Part shown: in pieces, positions 55,915-63,762 of the stretch
How positions within the stretch are numbered: the stretch's first letter is position 1
Layout of the letters: every line of letters starts with the position of its first letter
DNA from: UBA5004 sp038061835
GTDB lineage: Bacteria > Patescibacteriota > Minisyncoccia > Phycocordibacterales > Zambryskibacteraceae
Reading direction: 5' to 3'
NCBI GenBank assembly: GCA_038061835.1
Contig: JBBTYJ010000015.1
Coordinates: 4,093 to 68,092 of the forward strand
Length of the DNA stretch: 64,000 bases
Notes under the pieces: model-generated
Database searches by the model: none
Told to the model about the DNA's origin: nothing
Seen by the model: only the letters and a program-made list of their open reading frames with translations
Position numbers and translations under genes: made by a program

Positions 55915-57857
55915 AATTTTCTTATAGCTAATAAACTGGCATTTACCGCTACAACCACAGTAGATACCGACATAAGTATCGCCGCAACGGCAGGTTCAAG
56001 CACAATGCCTTTCGAGATAAGCACGCCAGCCGCCAGCGGTATGGCCACCACGTTGTATCCTGTGGCCCAGAAAAGATTCTGAATCATTTTGGAATACGTC
56101 ATACGCGAAAGACGAATAATCTTCACGATATCCCGCGGATCGTTCTTAACCAAAATGATGCCGGCGGATTCAATAGCCACATTAGTACCGGCGCCAATAG
56201 CAATACCCAGATCGGCTTGCATCAGCGCCGGCGCGTCGTTTACTCCGTCGCCCACCATCGCCACCTTTAAACCCTTGCTTTGAAGCAATTTGACTTTTTC
56301 AATTTTTTCTTCTGGTTTCACTCTGGCAAAATATTCATTTATACCGAGCTCTGCCGAAACTTCCTTGGCCACTTCTTCGGAATCACCGGTAATCATGATG
56401 ATATTCAACCTCATATCCTTTAGCGCGTTTAGAGCCTCTCTGGCTTCAACGCGCACGGTATCGGAAACAATGATATTGCCGAGCGCTCGATTATCCGCTT
56501 CCACTTTTATATCCGCGCTGTCTCTGTGCCCAACGAAAATTTTTTTGCCTTCTACCAGAGCTTCCGCGCCAACGCCGGGAATGCGCCGAAAATTTTTAGC
56601 TTCTTTAATCTCTAAGTTTCTCTTGCGTGCTTCAGTCACAATAGCCGAAGCAATCGGATGTTCTGAATGTGCTTCTATAGTGGCAGCAAGACTTAATGTT
56701 TCATCCGAACTAAATCCTGTCACACTAAATTTTCCCTCCGTGAGCGTACCTGTCTTATCGAAGAGAATAACGTCAACATTTCTTGCTGATTCTAGAGCTA
56801 GACGTTGTTTGATCAAGCAACCGTTCTTGGCCGCTTTAGTGGTGGAAATGGAAGCAACCAGAGGCACCGCAAGTCCAAGCGCGTGCGGACAAGCAATTAC
56901 CAGCACGGCCACCACACGAGCAACAGCAAAGGCCACGGTAGCGCCAACCGTGAGCCACGTGACGAAAGTAATTATTCCTCCGACCACGGCAATACCGGTT
57001 AGATACAGAGCGGCTTTATCCGAAAGTTTCTGCAGTCGAGATTTGGAAACCTGCGCTTCAGCAACCAGCCGCATCACTCCGGACAAGAAGGTGTGTTCGC
57101 CTATTTTTGTCACTTCAACCTTGAGAGCGCCATCGCCATTGGTGGAACCGGCAATAATTTCATCACCTACCGATTTTGAAACGGGTTTAGATTCACCGGT
57201 AACGAGAGATTCATTTATCTCCGAATTACCTTCAATAATTTTGCCGTCAGCGGGCACCCTTGAACCCGGCTTAACCAGAAGAATATCTCCAACCACCAAT
57301 TCACCTAAAGATAAAGTGATTGTTACCTCATCGCCGAGTTTAGACGGACGTATTACTTCCGCTGTATCGGGCAAAAGTCTGGAGAGTTCTTTGAGAGCGC
57401 TCTGCGCGCCAGAAACAGCGCGCATTTCCATCCAATGACCAAAAAGCATAACAGTAATAAGAGTGGTTAGTTCCCAAAACAATGTTTCCTCTCCTGCAAA
57501 CACGGCATAAACACTCCAAAGGTAAGCGGAAACAATAGCAAGGCCTATAAGCGTCATCATGCCCGGTAATCTTGCCTTCATTTCTTTCCACGCCCCAGTG
57601 AGAAAAACCCAACCCCCATAAAAGAATACTGTTGAACCGAGCGCTAGTGATAAATATTCCGAACCAATAAATATCGGCGGAGACCAATTAAAAATATTTT
57701 TCATCACATCGGCATAAAGAACGACGGGAATGGTCAAGATGAGAGAAAACCAAAATTTATTTAAAAATGTTTGAGCATCATGTCCTTGGTGTTTATTGTG
57801 ATCTGTGAGATTAGCAGACGGACGGTGAGAACTGGATGAATGACAACAATTATCCAT
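55911..57857 (-). CDS. copB: CopB-type copper-transporting P-type ATPase
   Basis: His-rich N-terminus (DHNKHQGHD), TGES-type loop (NESLVTGESKPV), the transmembrane metal site CPH in VIACPHALGLAVPLV, the phosphorylation site DKTGTLTEG and GDGVNDAPAL. CPH instead of CPC marks the CopB/P1B-3 type, exporting copper or silver. 648 residues. It lies directly behind the CsoR-family repressor and in front of the metal-binding proteins. Confidence 0.94.
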   Translation of the reverse strand: MDNCCHSSSSHRPSANLTDHNKHQGHDAQTFLNKFWFSLILTIPVVLYADVMKNIFNWSPPIFIGSEYLSLALGSTVFFYGGWVFLTGAWKEMKARLPGMMTLIGLAIVSAYLWSVYAVFAGEETLFWELTTLITVMLFGHWMEMRAVSGAQSALKELSRLLPDTAEVIRPSKLGDEVTITLSLGELVVGDILLVKPGSRVPADGKIIEGNSEINESLVTGESKPVSKSVGDEIIAGSTNGDGALKVEVTKIGEHTFLSGVMRLVAEAQVSKSRLQKLSDKAALYLTGIAVVGGIITFVTWLTVGATVAFAVARVVAVLVIACPHALGLAVPLVASISTTKAAKNGCLIKQRLALESARNVDVILFDKTGTLTEGKFSVTGFSSDETLSLAATIEAHSEHPIASAIVTEARKRNLEIKEAKNFRRIPGVGAEALVEGKKIFVGHRDSADIKVEADNRALGNIIVSDTVRVEAREALNALKDMRLNIIMITGDSEEVAKEVSAELGINEYFARVKPEEKIEKVKLLQSKGLKVAMVGDGVNDAPALMQADLGIAIGAGTNVAIESAGIILVKNDPRDIVKIIRLSRMTYSKMIQNLFWATGYNVVAIPLAAGVLISKGIVLEPAVAAILMSVSTVVVAVNASLLAIRKL

Positions 57858-57858
57858 G

Positions 57859-58131
57859 TTATTTTTTCTTTTGCGCTAATTTATACACTTTGAGAATTTC
57901 GTCCACGGCTTGCCTTTCTCGACCGCTCTTCATCTGTTCAAGAACGTGGGTAGAAAGATGATTCTCCAATATGAGATGCTCCACGCCGGAAAGCGCTTCT
58001 TTAATAGCGCTAGATTGAGTAATAATATCCACGCAATACTTATCATCCTCGACCATACGAATCAGACCGTTAAGTTGGCCTCGGATAACATTCAATCGGC
58101 GTAAGGCGGATTTCTTTATTGATTTTTTCAC
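57859..58131 (-). CDS. csoR: CsoR/RcnR-family metal-sensing repressor
   Basis: Four-helix repressor: LRRLNVIRGQLNGLIRMVEDDKYC split here as LRRLNVIRGQLNGL and DDKYCVDIITQ. With GTG 58131 as start (90 residues) the metal residues are C33, H58 and H62, the spacing of CsoR (25 and 4), but the third ligand is His, not Cys, as in RcnR; the RcnR N-terminal His is absent. An upstream ATG at 58167 would place the operator in the coding region. It probably represses copB and itself. Confidence 0.88.
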   Translation of the reverse strand: MKKSIKKSALRRLNVIRGQLNGLIRMVEDDKYCVDIITQSSAIKEALSGVEHLILENHLSTHVLEQMKSGRERQAVDEILKVYKLAQKKK

Positions 58132-58138
58132 ACTTTCA

Positions 58139-58167
58139 AGTATACCCCATGGGGGTATTGATGACAA
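58139..58167 (-). promoter_or_regulatory. Promoter with CsoR-type operator in its spacer
   Basis: On the minus strand TTGTCA (58167-58162), exactly 17 bp, TATACT (58144-58139). The palindrome ATACCCC-ATG-GGGGTAT (58142-58158) fills the spacer and overlaps the -10, matching the TACCC/GGGTA operator known for CsoR proteins. The GTG start follows the -10 by 7 bp, so the mRNA is probably leaderless. Confidence 0.85.
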
Positions 58168-58176
58168 GTGAACATA

Positions 58177-59091
58177 CTAATCTGTTTTACAAAGCGTTTT
58201 TAATGCCGCAAAGTCGGTTTTTGATAAAACTTTTGTATGACCTTCATTTAACTCATACATTATCGCTTCATGGTCATCTACATGTTCGAGACCAAGCGCA
58301 TGTCCGAGTTCGTGTGCCAGCACCTTCACTAATTTATCCCGATTGCTAAATTCATAAACATTTATTTCTTGGACATCTTCAGTAATCTGATAGACTCCTC
58401 CCACAAACGTTTCGCCGCGCAAGGCGCCAATAGTATTGTAAGCTTCCACGTTTAGATTCAACGATTTGACGAGATTATTAAGTAATCCGACCAAATGATT
58501 GATTTCATTAACCATTTGATTTAACCGCGTCTCCAAGAGTTTCAGCTCCGTTGCCTCGTTCTCAAGCGCCAGTCTTGCCGTCTCCAACTGTTCAAGTTCT
58601 GTGTTGGAGGTTCTCTTTCCCCTATTCCAAACCTTTACCCGTTGCTCATAATCCGAATTCTTTTCATTGAATAATTCAATTTGCGCATTATAAATACTTT
58701 TGACATTTTCGTATTCTGCTTTTAAGCTAACGTATTTTGAACGAAGTGTCCGATATGCAACTTCATCTTTTGTTACGACATTTTCAAGACTGGAGAGCAC
58801 GCCTGTCGTTTCTTGCCTGTAGTCATAAATAAGATTGACCGCTAATTCGTCGCTTTCCGGAGAGTACATAAAAAGCTCTTTTCCGATCGGCTTTTCCAAA
58901 ATTGCTTCGGCTTCAGCAAGCGCGCTCAAAAAGGTTTGGTACGAAATGCCAAATCTTCTATCAAAAGTACCAATGCCATATTCAATCGGTCTGTCGCATG
59001 CCGATAAAATCTCCCTAGATTTGGAATAATTCCAGATCGTAAAAAACACCGCAAAAATAAAAGTAGCAGCTATTATGTTTCTAAAACTCAT
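58177..59091 (-). CDS. Matrixin-like zinc metalloprotease with coiled coil
   Basis: An N-terminal membrane anchor (NIIAATFIFAVFFTIW), a long coiled coil (about 100-210) and a C-terminal metzincin site HELGHALGLEH with the Met-turn in HEAIMYEL. It probably acts outside the membrane. 304 residues. It lies just upstream of the copper operon but the operator/promoter separates them. Confidence 0.9.
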   Translation of the reverse strand: MSFRNIIAATFIFAVFFTIWNYSKSREILSACDRPIEYGIGTFDRRFGISYQTFLSALAEAEAILEKPIGKELFMYSPESDELAVNLIYDYRQETTGVLSSLENVVTKDEVAYRTLRSKYVSLKAEYENVKSIYNAQIELFNEKNSDYEQRVKVWNRGKRTSNTELEQLETARLALENEATELKLLETRLNQMVNEINHLVGLLNNLVKSLNLNVEAYNTIGALRGETFVGGVYQITEDVQEINVYEFSNRDKLVKVLAHELGHALGLEHVDDHEAIMYELNEGHTKVLSKTDFAALKTLCKTD

Positions 59092-59095
59092 AAAG

Positions 59096-59668
59096 CTATT
59101 TTACTAAATTTTTCAATTCCTTATAGCGAAAACATGATTGGATATGATCGTTTATCATACCAACCGCTTGCATATGGGCATAAACAATGGTTGGACCGAG
59201 AAATTTGAAACCGCGTCTTTTCAAATCAGTTGCCAGGGCCACGGACTCCTTGCTGAGAGCCGGTAAATCTTTTTGCTTTTTGCGTTTTCCGTCCATTGGT
59301 TTTCCTTTTACAAAGTTCCACATGTATTTGCTGAAAGTGCCAAATTCTTTTTGTATCTCTAGAAATCTTTGAGCATTGTGAATAGCGGTCTTTATCTTTA
59401 ATCGATTCCTGACAATACTGGGATTTTTGACAAGTCTGGCAATATCTCGAACGCCAAACCGCGCCACTCGGCGCGGTTTGAAATCGGCAAAGGCCTGTTT
59501 ATAACCATTTCTCTTCTTCAATATCGTAAGCCACGAGAGTCCGGCTTGCGCGCTCTCAAGCACTAGAAACTCAAAAATTTTTTTATCGTTCGTGACCGGT
59601 CTACCCCACTCTTTATTATGGTACTTAACCATCAAGGGATCGCCCTTGGGCCACCAACAAGTCCCCAC
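59096..59668 (-). CDS. tag: 3-methyladenine DNA glycosylase I
   Basis: With GTG 59668 as start the key residues fall exactly on the E. coli Tag numbers: C4 and H17 of the zinc site, E38 and W46 of the base pocket (ESAQAGLSWLTIL). The C-terminal zinc pair is in YAHMQAVGMINDHIQSC. It removes 3-methyladenine from DNA. An upstream ATG (59719) lies inside the preceding small gene and is rejected. The GTG is 4 bp after that gene's stop. Confidence 0.94.
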   Translation of the reverse strand: MGTCWWPKGDPLMVKYHNKEWGRPVTNDKKIFEFLVLESAQAGLSWLTILKKRNGYKQAFADFKPRRVARFGVRDIARLVKNPSIVRNRLKIKTAIHNAQRFLEIQKEFGTFSKYMWNFVKGKPMDGKRKKQKDLPALSKESVALATDLKRRGFKFLGPTIVYAHMQAVGMINDHIQSCFRYKELKNLVK

Positions 59669-59672
59669 GGAG

Positions 59673-59837
59673 TTATTTCTTCTTCTTGGCAGAAAGGATG
59701 CGATACATACCCGTACCACAAACAGGGCACTTACCCTTGGCAGCGGGACGGCCAGGTTTTATCTCAACCTTCTGAACATCTTTTATTTCACGCTTTGTTT
59801 TGCACTTTACACAATATCCAATAACTTTTTCGTCCAT
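59673..59837 (-). CDS. DUF5679-type zinc-ribbon protein
   Basis: A 54-residue protein with two cysteine pairs, GYCVKCKTKREI and GKCPVCGTGMYRIL, and a lysine-rich tail AKKKK. The zinc-ribbon layout and length fit DUF5679, common in CPR and Chloroflexi; probably nucleic-acid binding. Translationally linked to tag. Confidence 0.88.
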   Translation of the reverse strand: MDEKVIGYCVKCKTKREIKDVQKVEIKPGRPAAKGKCPVCGTGMYRILSAKKKK

Positions 59838-59888
59838 AAATTATATTAAATGATTAAATATCGTACCAACCGCCATTGTACCATAGGA

Positions 59889-59931
59889 AAAGCCCCGTGC
59901 CAGCTGATCATAAGACTAGCTGGCAAGGGGC
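59889..59931 (-). terminator. Terminator of the response-regulator gene
   Basis: On the minus strand GCCCCTTGCCAGCT pairs with AGCTGGCACGGGGC, followed by TTTTCC. Confidence 0.9.
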
Positions 59932-59948
59932 GTGACGAAGCGAGTAAA

Positions 59949-60332
59949 CTAGGAACATCCGGCGTCTTCAAGTAGAGCGACAAGATCGTTTATAGAAAAC
60001 GGCTTCGCCAAGAAGGTTGCACCATACTTAGTGCACATCTCCTCCAACTCTTCCTGTGAGGATTGAATACTGCCCCCACTCATGAGAATGAAGGGGATCT
60101 CAGCTAGATCCAGCCGAGGATCGTTGCGAATGTTCAACAACAAACCAATCCCGTTCATCTCTGGCATCTGATAATCCGAGATGATATAGTCGAACCTTTC
60201 TCCTTTCTCGAGAAGTCCCCATGCTTCTCGACCATTGGTAGTTAAAACGACCGAGTGATCGCCATTCTCCTGGAATAAGCACCCTAACATCTCGCGAAGT
60301 AAATTATTATCTTCCGCCAATAGAATCTTCAT
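59949..60332 (-). CDS. Stand-alone receiver-domain response regulator
   Basis: 127 residues consisting of one REC domain: acidic pocket E7-D8 (LLAEDNN), phospho-acceptor D53 in IISDYQMPEMNG, the Ser/Thr switch in FILMSGG and lysine in FLAKPF. No output domain. AAGGAG lies 5 nt before the ATG. It may be the partner of the kinase at 22744 or act as a phosphate relay; the window shows no closer kinase. Own promoter and terminator. Confidence 0.9.
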   Translation of the reverse strand: MKILLAEDNNLLREMLGCLFQENGDHSVVLTTNGREAWGLLEKGERFDYIISDYQMPEMNGIGLLLNIRNDPRLDLAEIPFILMSGGSIQSSQEELEEMCTKYGATFLAKPFSINDLVALLEDAGCS

Positions 60333-60370
60333 ATGGACTCCTTGGTTGCTAAGCTGTTAGTCTATGTATA

Positions 60371-60399
60371 GAATTATCATAATTATACTAAAGAGTCAA
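60371..60399 (-). promoter_or_regulatory. Promoter of the response-regulator gene
   Basis: On the minus strand TTGACT (60399-60394) and TAATTC or GATAAT around 60371-60378. The -35 overlaps the end of the dedA gene. Confidence 0.55.
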
Positions 60400-61001
60400 G
60401 GGGCAATCTTTTTTGAATTCTTTCTTTCTTTGAAATATTCCCAAATCGGTGGAATGAAAGATATTATGATAATGATTACCACAATTGGTATCACATACTG
60501 ATCGGCATTAGGCACTCTGTGTCCGAAGACATATCCTAGAACAGTAAGACCGACTGCCCAAAGAAACGCCCCGAGTATGTTGAATTTGGCGAAGATACTG
60601 TATTTCATTCCACCCACTCCGGCCATAATTGGAGCGAAGGTGCGTACTATGGGAACAAAGCGTGCGATGAGAATAGTTTTTGAACCATATTTATCAAAAA
60701 ATTTAGTGGTTTTATCAATATGCGAAGGATGAAAGAAAAAAGATTGAGGTCTAGAAAATAACTTCGGACCAATTTTCTTACCAAATAAATAACCCACGGC
60801 ATCACCACTAACGGCTGCAATAAAGAGCAGAATCGTTAGTGGCGCTATTGAGAAATACCCTTGAGAAGACAAAAATCCTGCGGTAAAAAGTAAACTATCG
60901 CCCGGAAGAAAGAAACCGAAGAATAGTCCCGACTCGGCAAAGACAACAAGAAACAGACCTAGATAACCGCCAATTTGTATTATTGACATAACATCTACCA
61001 T
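60396..61001 (-). CDS. DedA-family membrane protein
   Basis: DedA (SNARE-associated) features: FAESGLFFGFFLPGDSLLFTAG (acidic and PGD residues), GYLFGKKIGPKLF and RFVPIVRTFAPIMAGVGGM with the key arginines. DedA proteins act in lipid carrier recycling, including undecaprenyl phosphate. 201 residues, five or six helices. Confidence 0.92.
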   Translation of the reverse strand: MVDVMSIIQIGGYLGLFLVVFAESGLFFGFFLPGDSLLFTAGFLSSQGYFSIAPLTILLFIAAVSGDAVGYLFGKKIGPKLFSRPQSFFFHPSHIDKTTKFFDKYGSKTILIARFVPIVRTFAPIMAGVGGMKYSIFAKFNILGAFLWAVGLTVLGYVFGHRVPNADQYVIPIVVIIIIISFIPPIWEYFKERKNSKKIAP

Positions 61002-61047
61002 AATGATGCTATCTTAACAGATTTGTATCATTTTTTATAAAAAGAAG

Positions 61048-61073
61048 ACGGCGCGACCAAGAGGTCGCGCCGT
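61048..61073 (-). terminator. Terminator of the 61107 gene
   Basis: ACGGCGCGACC and GGTCGCGCCGT form a perfect 11-bp stem with a 4-nt loop; on the minus strand CTTCTTTTTAT follows. Confidence 0.93.
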
Positions 61074-61106
61074 TAAGTTATGCATTCAGGATATCACCTT
61101 CAAAGA

Positions 61107-61703
61107 TCAGCCCGTCGCCAGCATGGTGGGATGTGCACCCCGAATCTCATCTGCATCGGGTAAACTTTTGATGGCCTTCAAAAGTCGCCCAAGTTGTGCC
61201 GAATCTTCATAGATTTCCGGCACCCCCACACGGACTCTAAAATGTCCATTGTCTTCCAAATGCACTTGGATCACCCAATCCGGACCATAGACTGAGCGAG
61301 TGGATGTTGGCACTTGAGTAATCAGGTATTTCTCCCGACTACCATCCCATTTGGATTTTGTGAGTTTTAACGCCCAATCAGTGATCACATTCCACAATGG
61401 CTCATATTCGAGGAAATGAAAACGAACAAGACTTTGTGACCACCCTTTCTTGATCAGCGCTTCGCAGATGGGATCGAGAGTCCAATCGACCTTACCCATG
61501 GATTGGGCGCACACATTGAGATCATATGCGCCATACCCTCTATATTTGTAATTCACCACTACCAAACCTTCTGCCAAGGCAAGGTACCGGGGAATACTAA
61601 ACTGGTCCGTACAAAGCACATATTGTCCGCGGTCCTGTTCTGCCACCATCACAAAACTTCGGTTATGATAGTGTTTATGAATCGTCTTAACATTAATCAA
61701 CAT
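61107..61703 (-). CDS. Orphan 198-residue protein
   Basis: ATG 61703 is preceded by AAGGAGG with 5-nt spacing. The protein shows alternating strands and helices (NRSFVMVAEQDRGQYVLCTD, GLVVVNYKYRGYGAYD, DWVIQVHLEDNGHFRVRVG), soluble, without a signal peptide. No family recognised. Promoter and terminator flank it. Confidence 0.72.
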   Translation of the reverse strand: MLINVKTIHKHYHNRSFVMVAEQDRGQYVLCTDQFSIPRYLALAEGLVVVNYKYRGYGAYDLNVCAQSMGKVDWTLDPICEALIKKGWSQSLVRFHFLEYEPLWNVITDWALKLTKSKWDGSREKYLITQVPTSTRSVYGPDWVIQVHLEDNGHFRVRVGVPEIYEDSAQLGRLLKAIKSLPDADEIRGAHPTMLATG

Positions 61704-61758
61704 GGAAGCCTCCTTGGCTTGAGTTAGCACACGCGGTTTGTCTATTCAATCTACGTAT

Positions 61759-61787
61759 GTAATACAACAAAAGCGGATAATTCACAA
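61759..61787 (-). promoter_or_regulatory. Promoter of the 61107 gene
   Basis: On the minus strand TTGTGA (61787-61782), 17-bp spacer, TATTAC (61764-61759). Confidence 0.6.
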
Positions 61788-61806
61788 ATCACTATTTACG
61801 ATCCCA

Positions 61807-63105
61807 TTAAGACGCAAGATAATCAGTGATGTTCTTAGCAATCGTGTTAACGGTTTTTTTAAAGCGGGTATCATTCTGTTCAAGAAGCAGAAATCTAAAC
61901 CCATGGAAAGAAGAATTGAATCCGGAGGAGAGGGGCACCACACATATACCGGTCGAAGCAAGTAGATAATACACAAAGCGTTTGTCCATTGAGGCGTTTA
62001 GCAGAAGTGAATCAATATATTTTTTCAAACTATTTTTGACTGGCAAAGTATGATGGTTCTTTAAAGTCCCCTTCTTAAACACACAAGTAAAGTAGAATGC
62101 GCCACGCGCTTTATGGACAATAATCTCGGAAATTTTGGAGAGAACAGAATATGCATATTCTGAACGTGCTTGGTACCGATGAGTGCGCAGAGCTAAATAC
62201 GGATAATACCTTTTGTCCCCCATCACTTTCGGCAAAACCCTCTGCGGAAGTGTGGTCGAACAAACTTCAAGAGTTTTGGAATCAACTATCGAATGTACGT
62301 ATCGATTGAAATTTTCATCTTTGTCACGATTATAAAATTCTATCCAGCCGCATCGCGCTCCCGGCCACGGAAATTCTTTGGAAATACCGCGCATGGCAAT
62401 GCCCGGCACTCCGTCTATAACCGACGCAAGTTTATACATTCCGCTTCCCCTAAATGCCAGATTTGAATATATCTCATCAGAAATGATAAAGAGTTCGTAT
62501 TTCTTCGCAAGCGCTACTATGGCACGAATTGTTTCCTGCGGATAGACAAATCCGGTCGGGTTATCCGGATTTACAATAAGGATACCGCCGATATTTTTGT
62601 GTTCGCGAATTTTTTTCTCCATCTCCGTCAAATCAGGCTTCCATCCATTTTCGGGGTTAAGTTTATAGGTGATATGCGGTTTATCGGAATGTGCCGCTTC
62701 AGTGGATGAATGTGTTGGATACGCTGGGTCAGGCCCGAGTATTCGCGTTCGCGGATTAAGATTTCGATAAATATGCGATATGGCATCGCCAAGCCCATTA
62801 AAAAATAAAATGTCGTCGGGCGTAATCTGAATACCCTTTTCAAAATTTCGTTCACGCGCGATATAAGCGCGGGTTTCATTAAGACCCTTGGTCGGTGAAT
62901 AAGCAAAAGTTAAATCTTCCTTGATAGCATTGGATACTATTTTCTTGATCCATGTTGGCGGCGCTTCCCCTTTTGCTACCGGATCGCCTATATTCTCCCA
63001 GACTATAGATATGCCCTCTTTTGCCACACGCTTGGCGACATCAACAATCCCACGTATTTCGTAACGTAATTTGTCTGCCCCCGGATGTACTAAATTTTGT
63101 CTCAT
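61807..63105 (-). CDS. Class I/II PLP aminotransferase (alanine aminotransferase-like)
   Basis: Fold-type I motifs: GLGDAISHIYRNLNP, VNPDNPTGFVYP, ISDEIYSNLAF and the PLP lysine K243 in MRGISKEFPWPGARCGW. It resembles AlaT/AlaA-type enzymes; the substrate is inferred. 432 residues with a C-terminal arginine at FRFLLLEQ for substrate carboxylate. One of the very few amino-acid metabolism genes in the window. Confidence 0.87.
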   Translation of the reverse strand: MRQNLVHPGADKLRYEIRGIVDVAKRVAKEGISIVWENIGDPVAKGEAPPTWIKKIVSNAIKEDLTFAYSPTKGLNETRAYIARERNFEKGIQITPDDILFFNGLGDAISHIYRNLNPRTRILGPDPAYPTHSSTEAAHSDKPHITYKLNPENGWKPDLTEMEKKIREHKNIGGILIVNPDNPTGFVYPQETIRAIVALAKKYELFIISDEIYSNLAFRGSGMYKLASVIDGVPGIAMRGISKEFPWPGARCGWIEFYNRDKDENFNRYVHSIVDSKTLEVCSTTLPQRVLPKVMGDKRYYPYLALRTHRYQARSEYAYSVLSKISEIIVHKARGAFYFTCVFKKGTLKNHHTLPVKNSLKKYIDSLLLNASMDKRFVYYLLASTGICVVPLSSGFNSSFHGFRFLLLEQNDTRFKKTVNTIAKNITDYLAS

Positions 63106-63284
63106 AAATCAAATTTGGTGGTCTACGCTTGAAATAGCTCGAACGTTCGCCGCCCCCACCGGCGGCGAAAACCCCAGCGAGAAATTCGGCGCGGCAAAGC
63201 CGCACCGCTAACAATATCAAATTTTTCTTTGGCGGACTAGATTCGAGCGCGAAGCGCACAATTTTGTTCTTTATGAAAAACAGA
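63106..63284. other. GC-rich intergenic region with several inverted repeats
   Basis: TTCGCCGCC-CCCACC-GGCGGCGAA (63148-63171), GCGCGGC-AAA-GCCGC (about 63190-63206) and GAGCGC-GAA-GCGC (about 63244-63258) lie in a row. The region serves as leader of the aminotransferase gene or as repeat accumulation; no gene is supported here. Confidence 0.5.
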
Positions 63285-63335
63285 AACCGCTCACCAAGAT
63301 GAGCTGGTGAGCAGCTTCTGGTGAGCGGTTGATGA
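63285..63335 (-). terminator. Terminator of the 63340 gene
   Basis: On the minus strand AACCGCTCACCA and TGGTGAGCGGTT form a 12-bp stem around a loop that itself can pair, followed by TCTGTTTTTC. Confidence 0.9.
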
Positions 63336-63339
63336 ACCG

Positions 63340-63669
63340 TTAGCGGGCGATCTTTCCCTCGAGGGCTCCGGTCCAACGCCCGCGATGGTATTGCACAACG
63401 ATGGAGTCGCCGGTCCGCAGAAGGTCAAAGACCTTCTTGGAAACGGTGATTCGCATGTCGCCATGCTGCGTCATCACGAAGATGAAGTGCGCCGGAGAGG
63501 CGTAGCCCATCGACGACGAAGCGCCGTACCCCGTTCCCATAAATGGGAGCGAAACACCTTCCTTCTTGTCGGCGACGGTGGTGCGTTCGACGTGGTTGGC
63601 TGTGAAGATGAAGTCGGTCGGAAGCGGTTGAGGCCGGTCCCAGCCGTATCTGATTGCTGTCGCGTTCAT
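63340..63669 (-). CDS. Orphan 109-residue protein, GC-richer than its surroundings
   Basis: ATG 63669 follows AAGGAGG by 6 nt. The protein has a strand-rich pattern (PTDFIFTANHVERTTVADKK, AHFIFVMTQHGDMRITVSKK, DSIVVQYHRGRWTGALEGK) like a small beta-barrel. No known family. It has a consensus promoter and a strong terminator. The higher GC in third positions suggests a different origin from the AT-rich neighbours. Confidence 0.72.
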   Translation of the reverse strand: MNATAIRYGWDRPQPLPTDFIFTANHVERTTVADKKEGVSLPFMGTGYGASSSMGYASPAHFIFVMTQHGDMRITVSKKVFDLLRTGDSIVVQYHRGRWTGALEGKIAR

Positions 63670-63732
63670 TTTGCCCTCCTTAGGCGTTGTGGCCAAAAGG
63701 CCGAATCAAAGAAACTACCGAATTCTCCTACG

Positions 63733-63762
63733 ATTATACACCCAAGACCACGAGTTTGTCAA
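63733..63762 (-). promoter_or_regulatory. Near-perfect sigma70 promoter of the 63340 gene
   Basis: On the minus strand TTGACA (63762-63757), 18-bp spacer, TATAAT (63738-63733). Confidence 0.85.

Noticed and set aside
56290..57438. 382-codon open frame antisense to copB
   Set aside because: Shadow of the P-type ATPase gene: composition rich in Ser/Thr/Arg, no motif, no SD.
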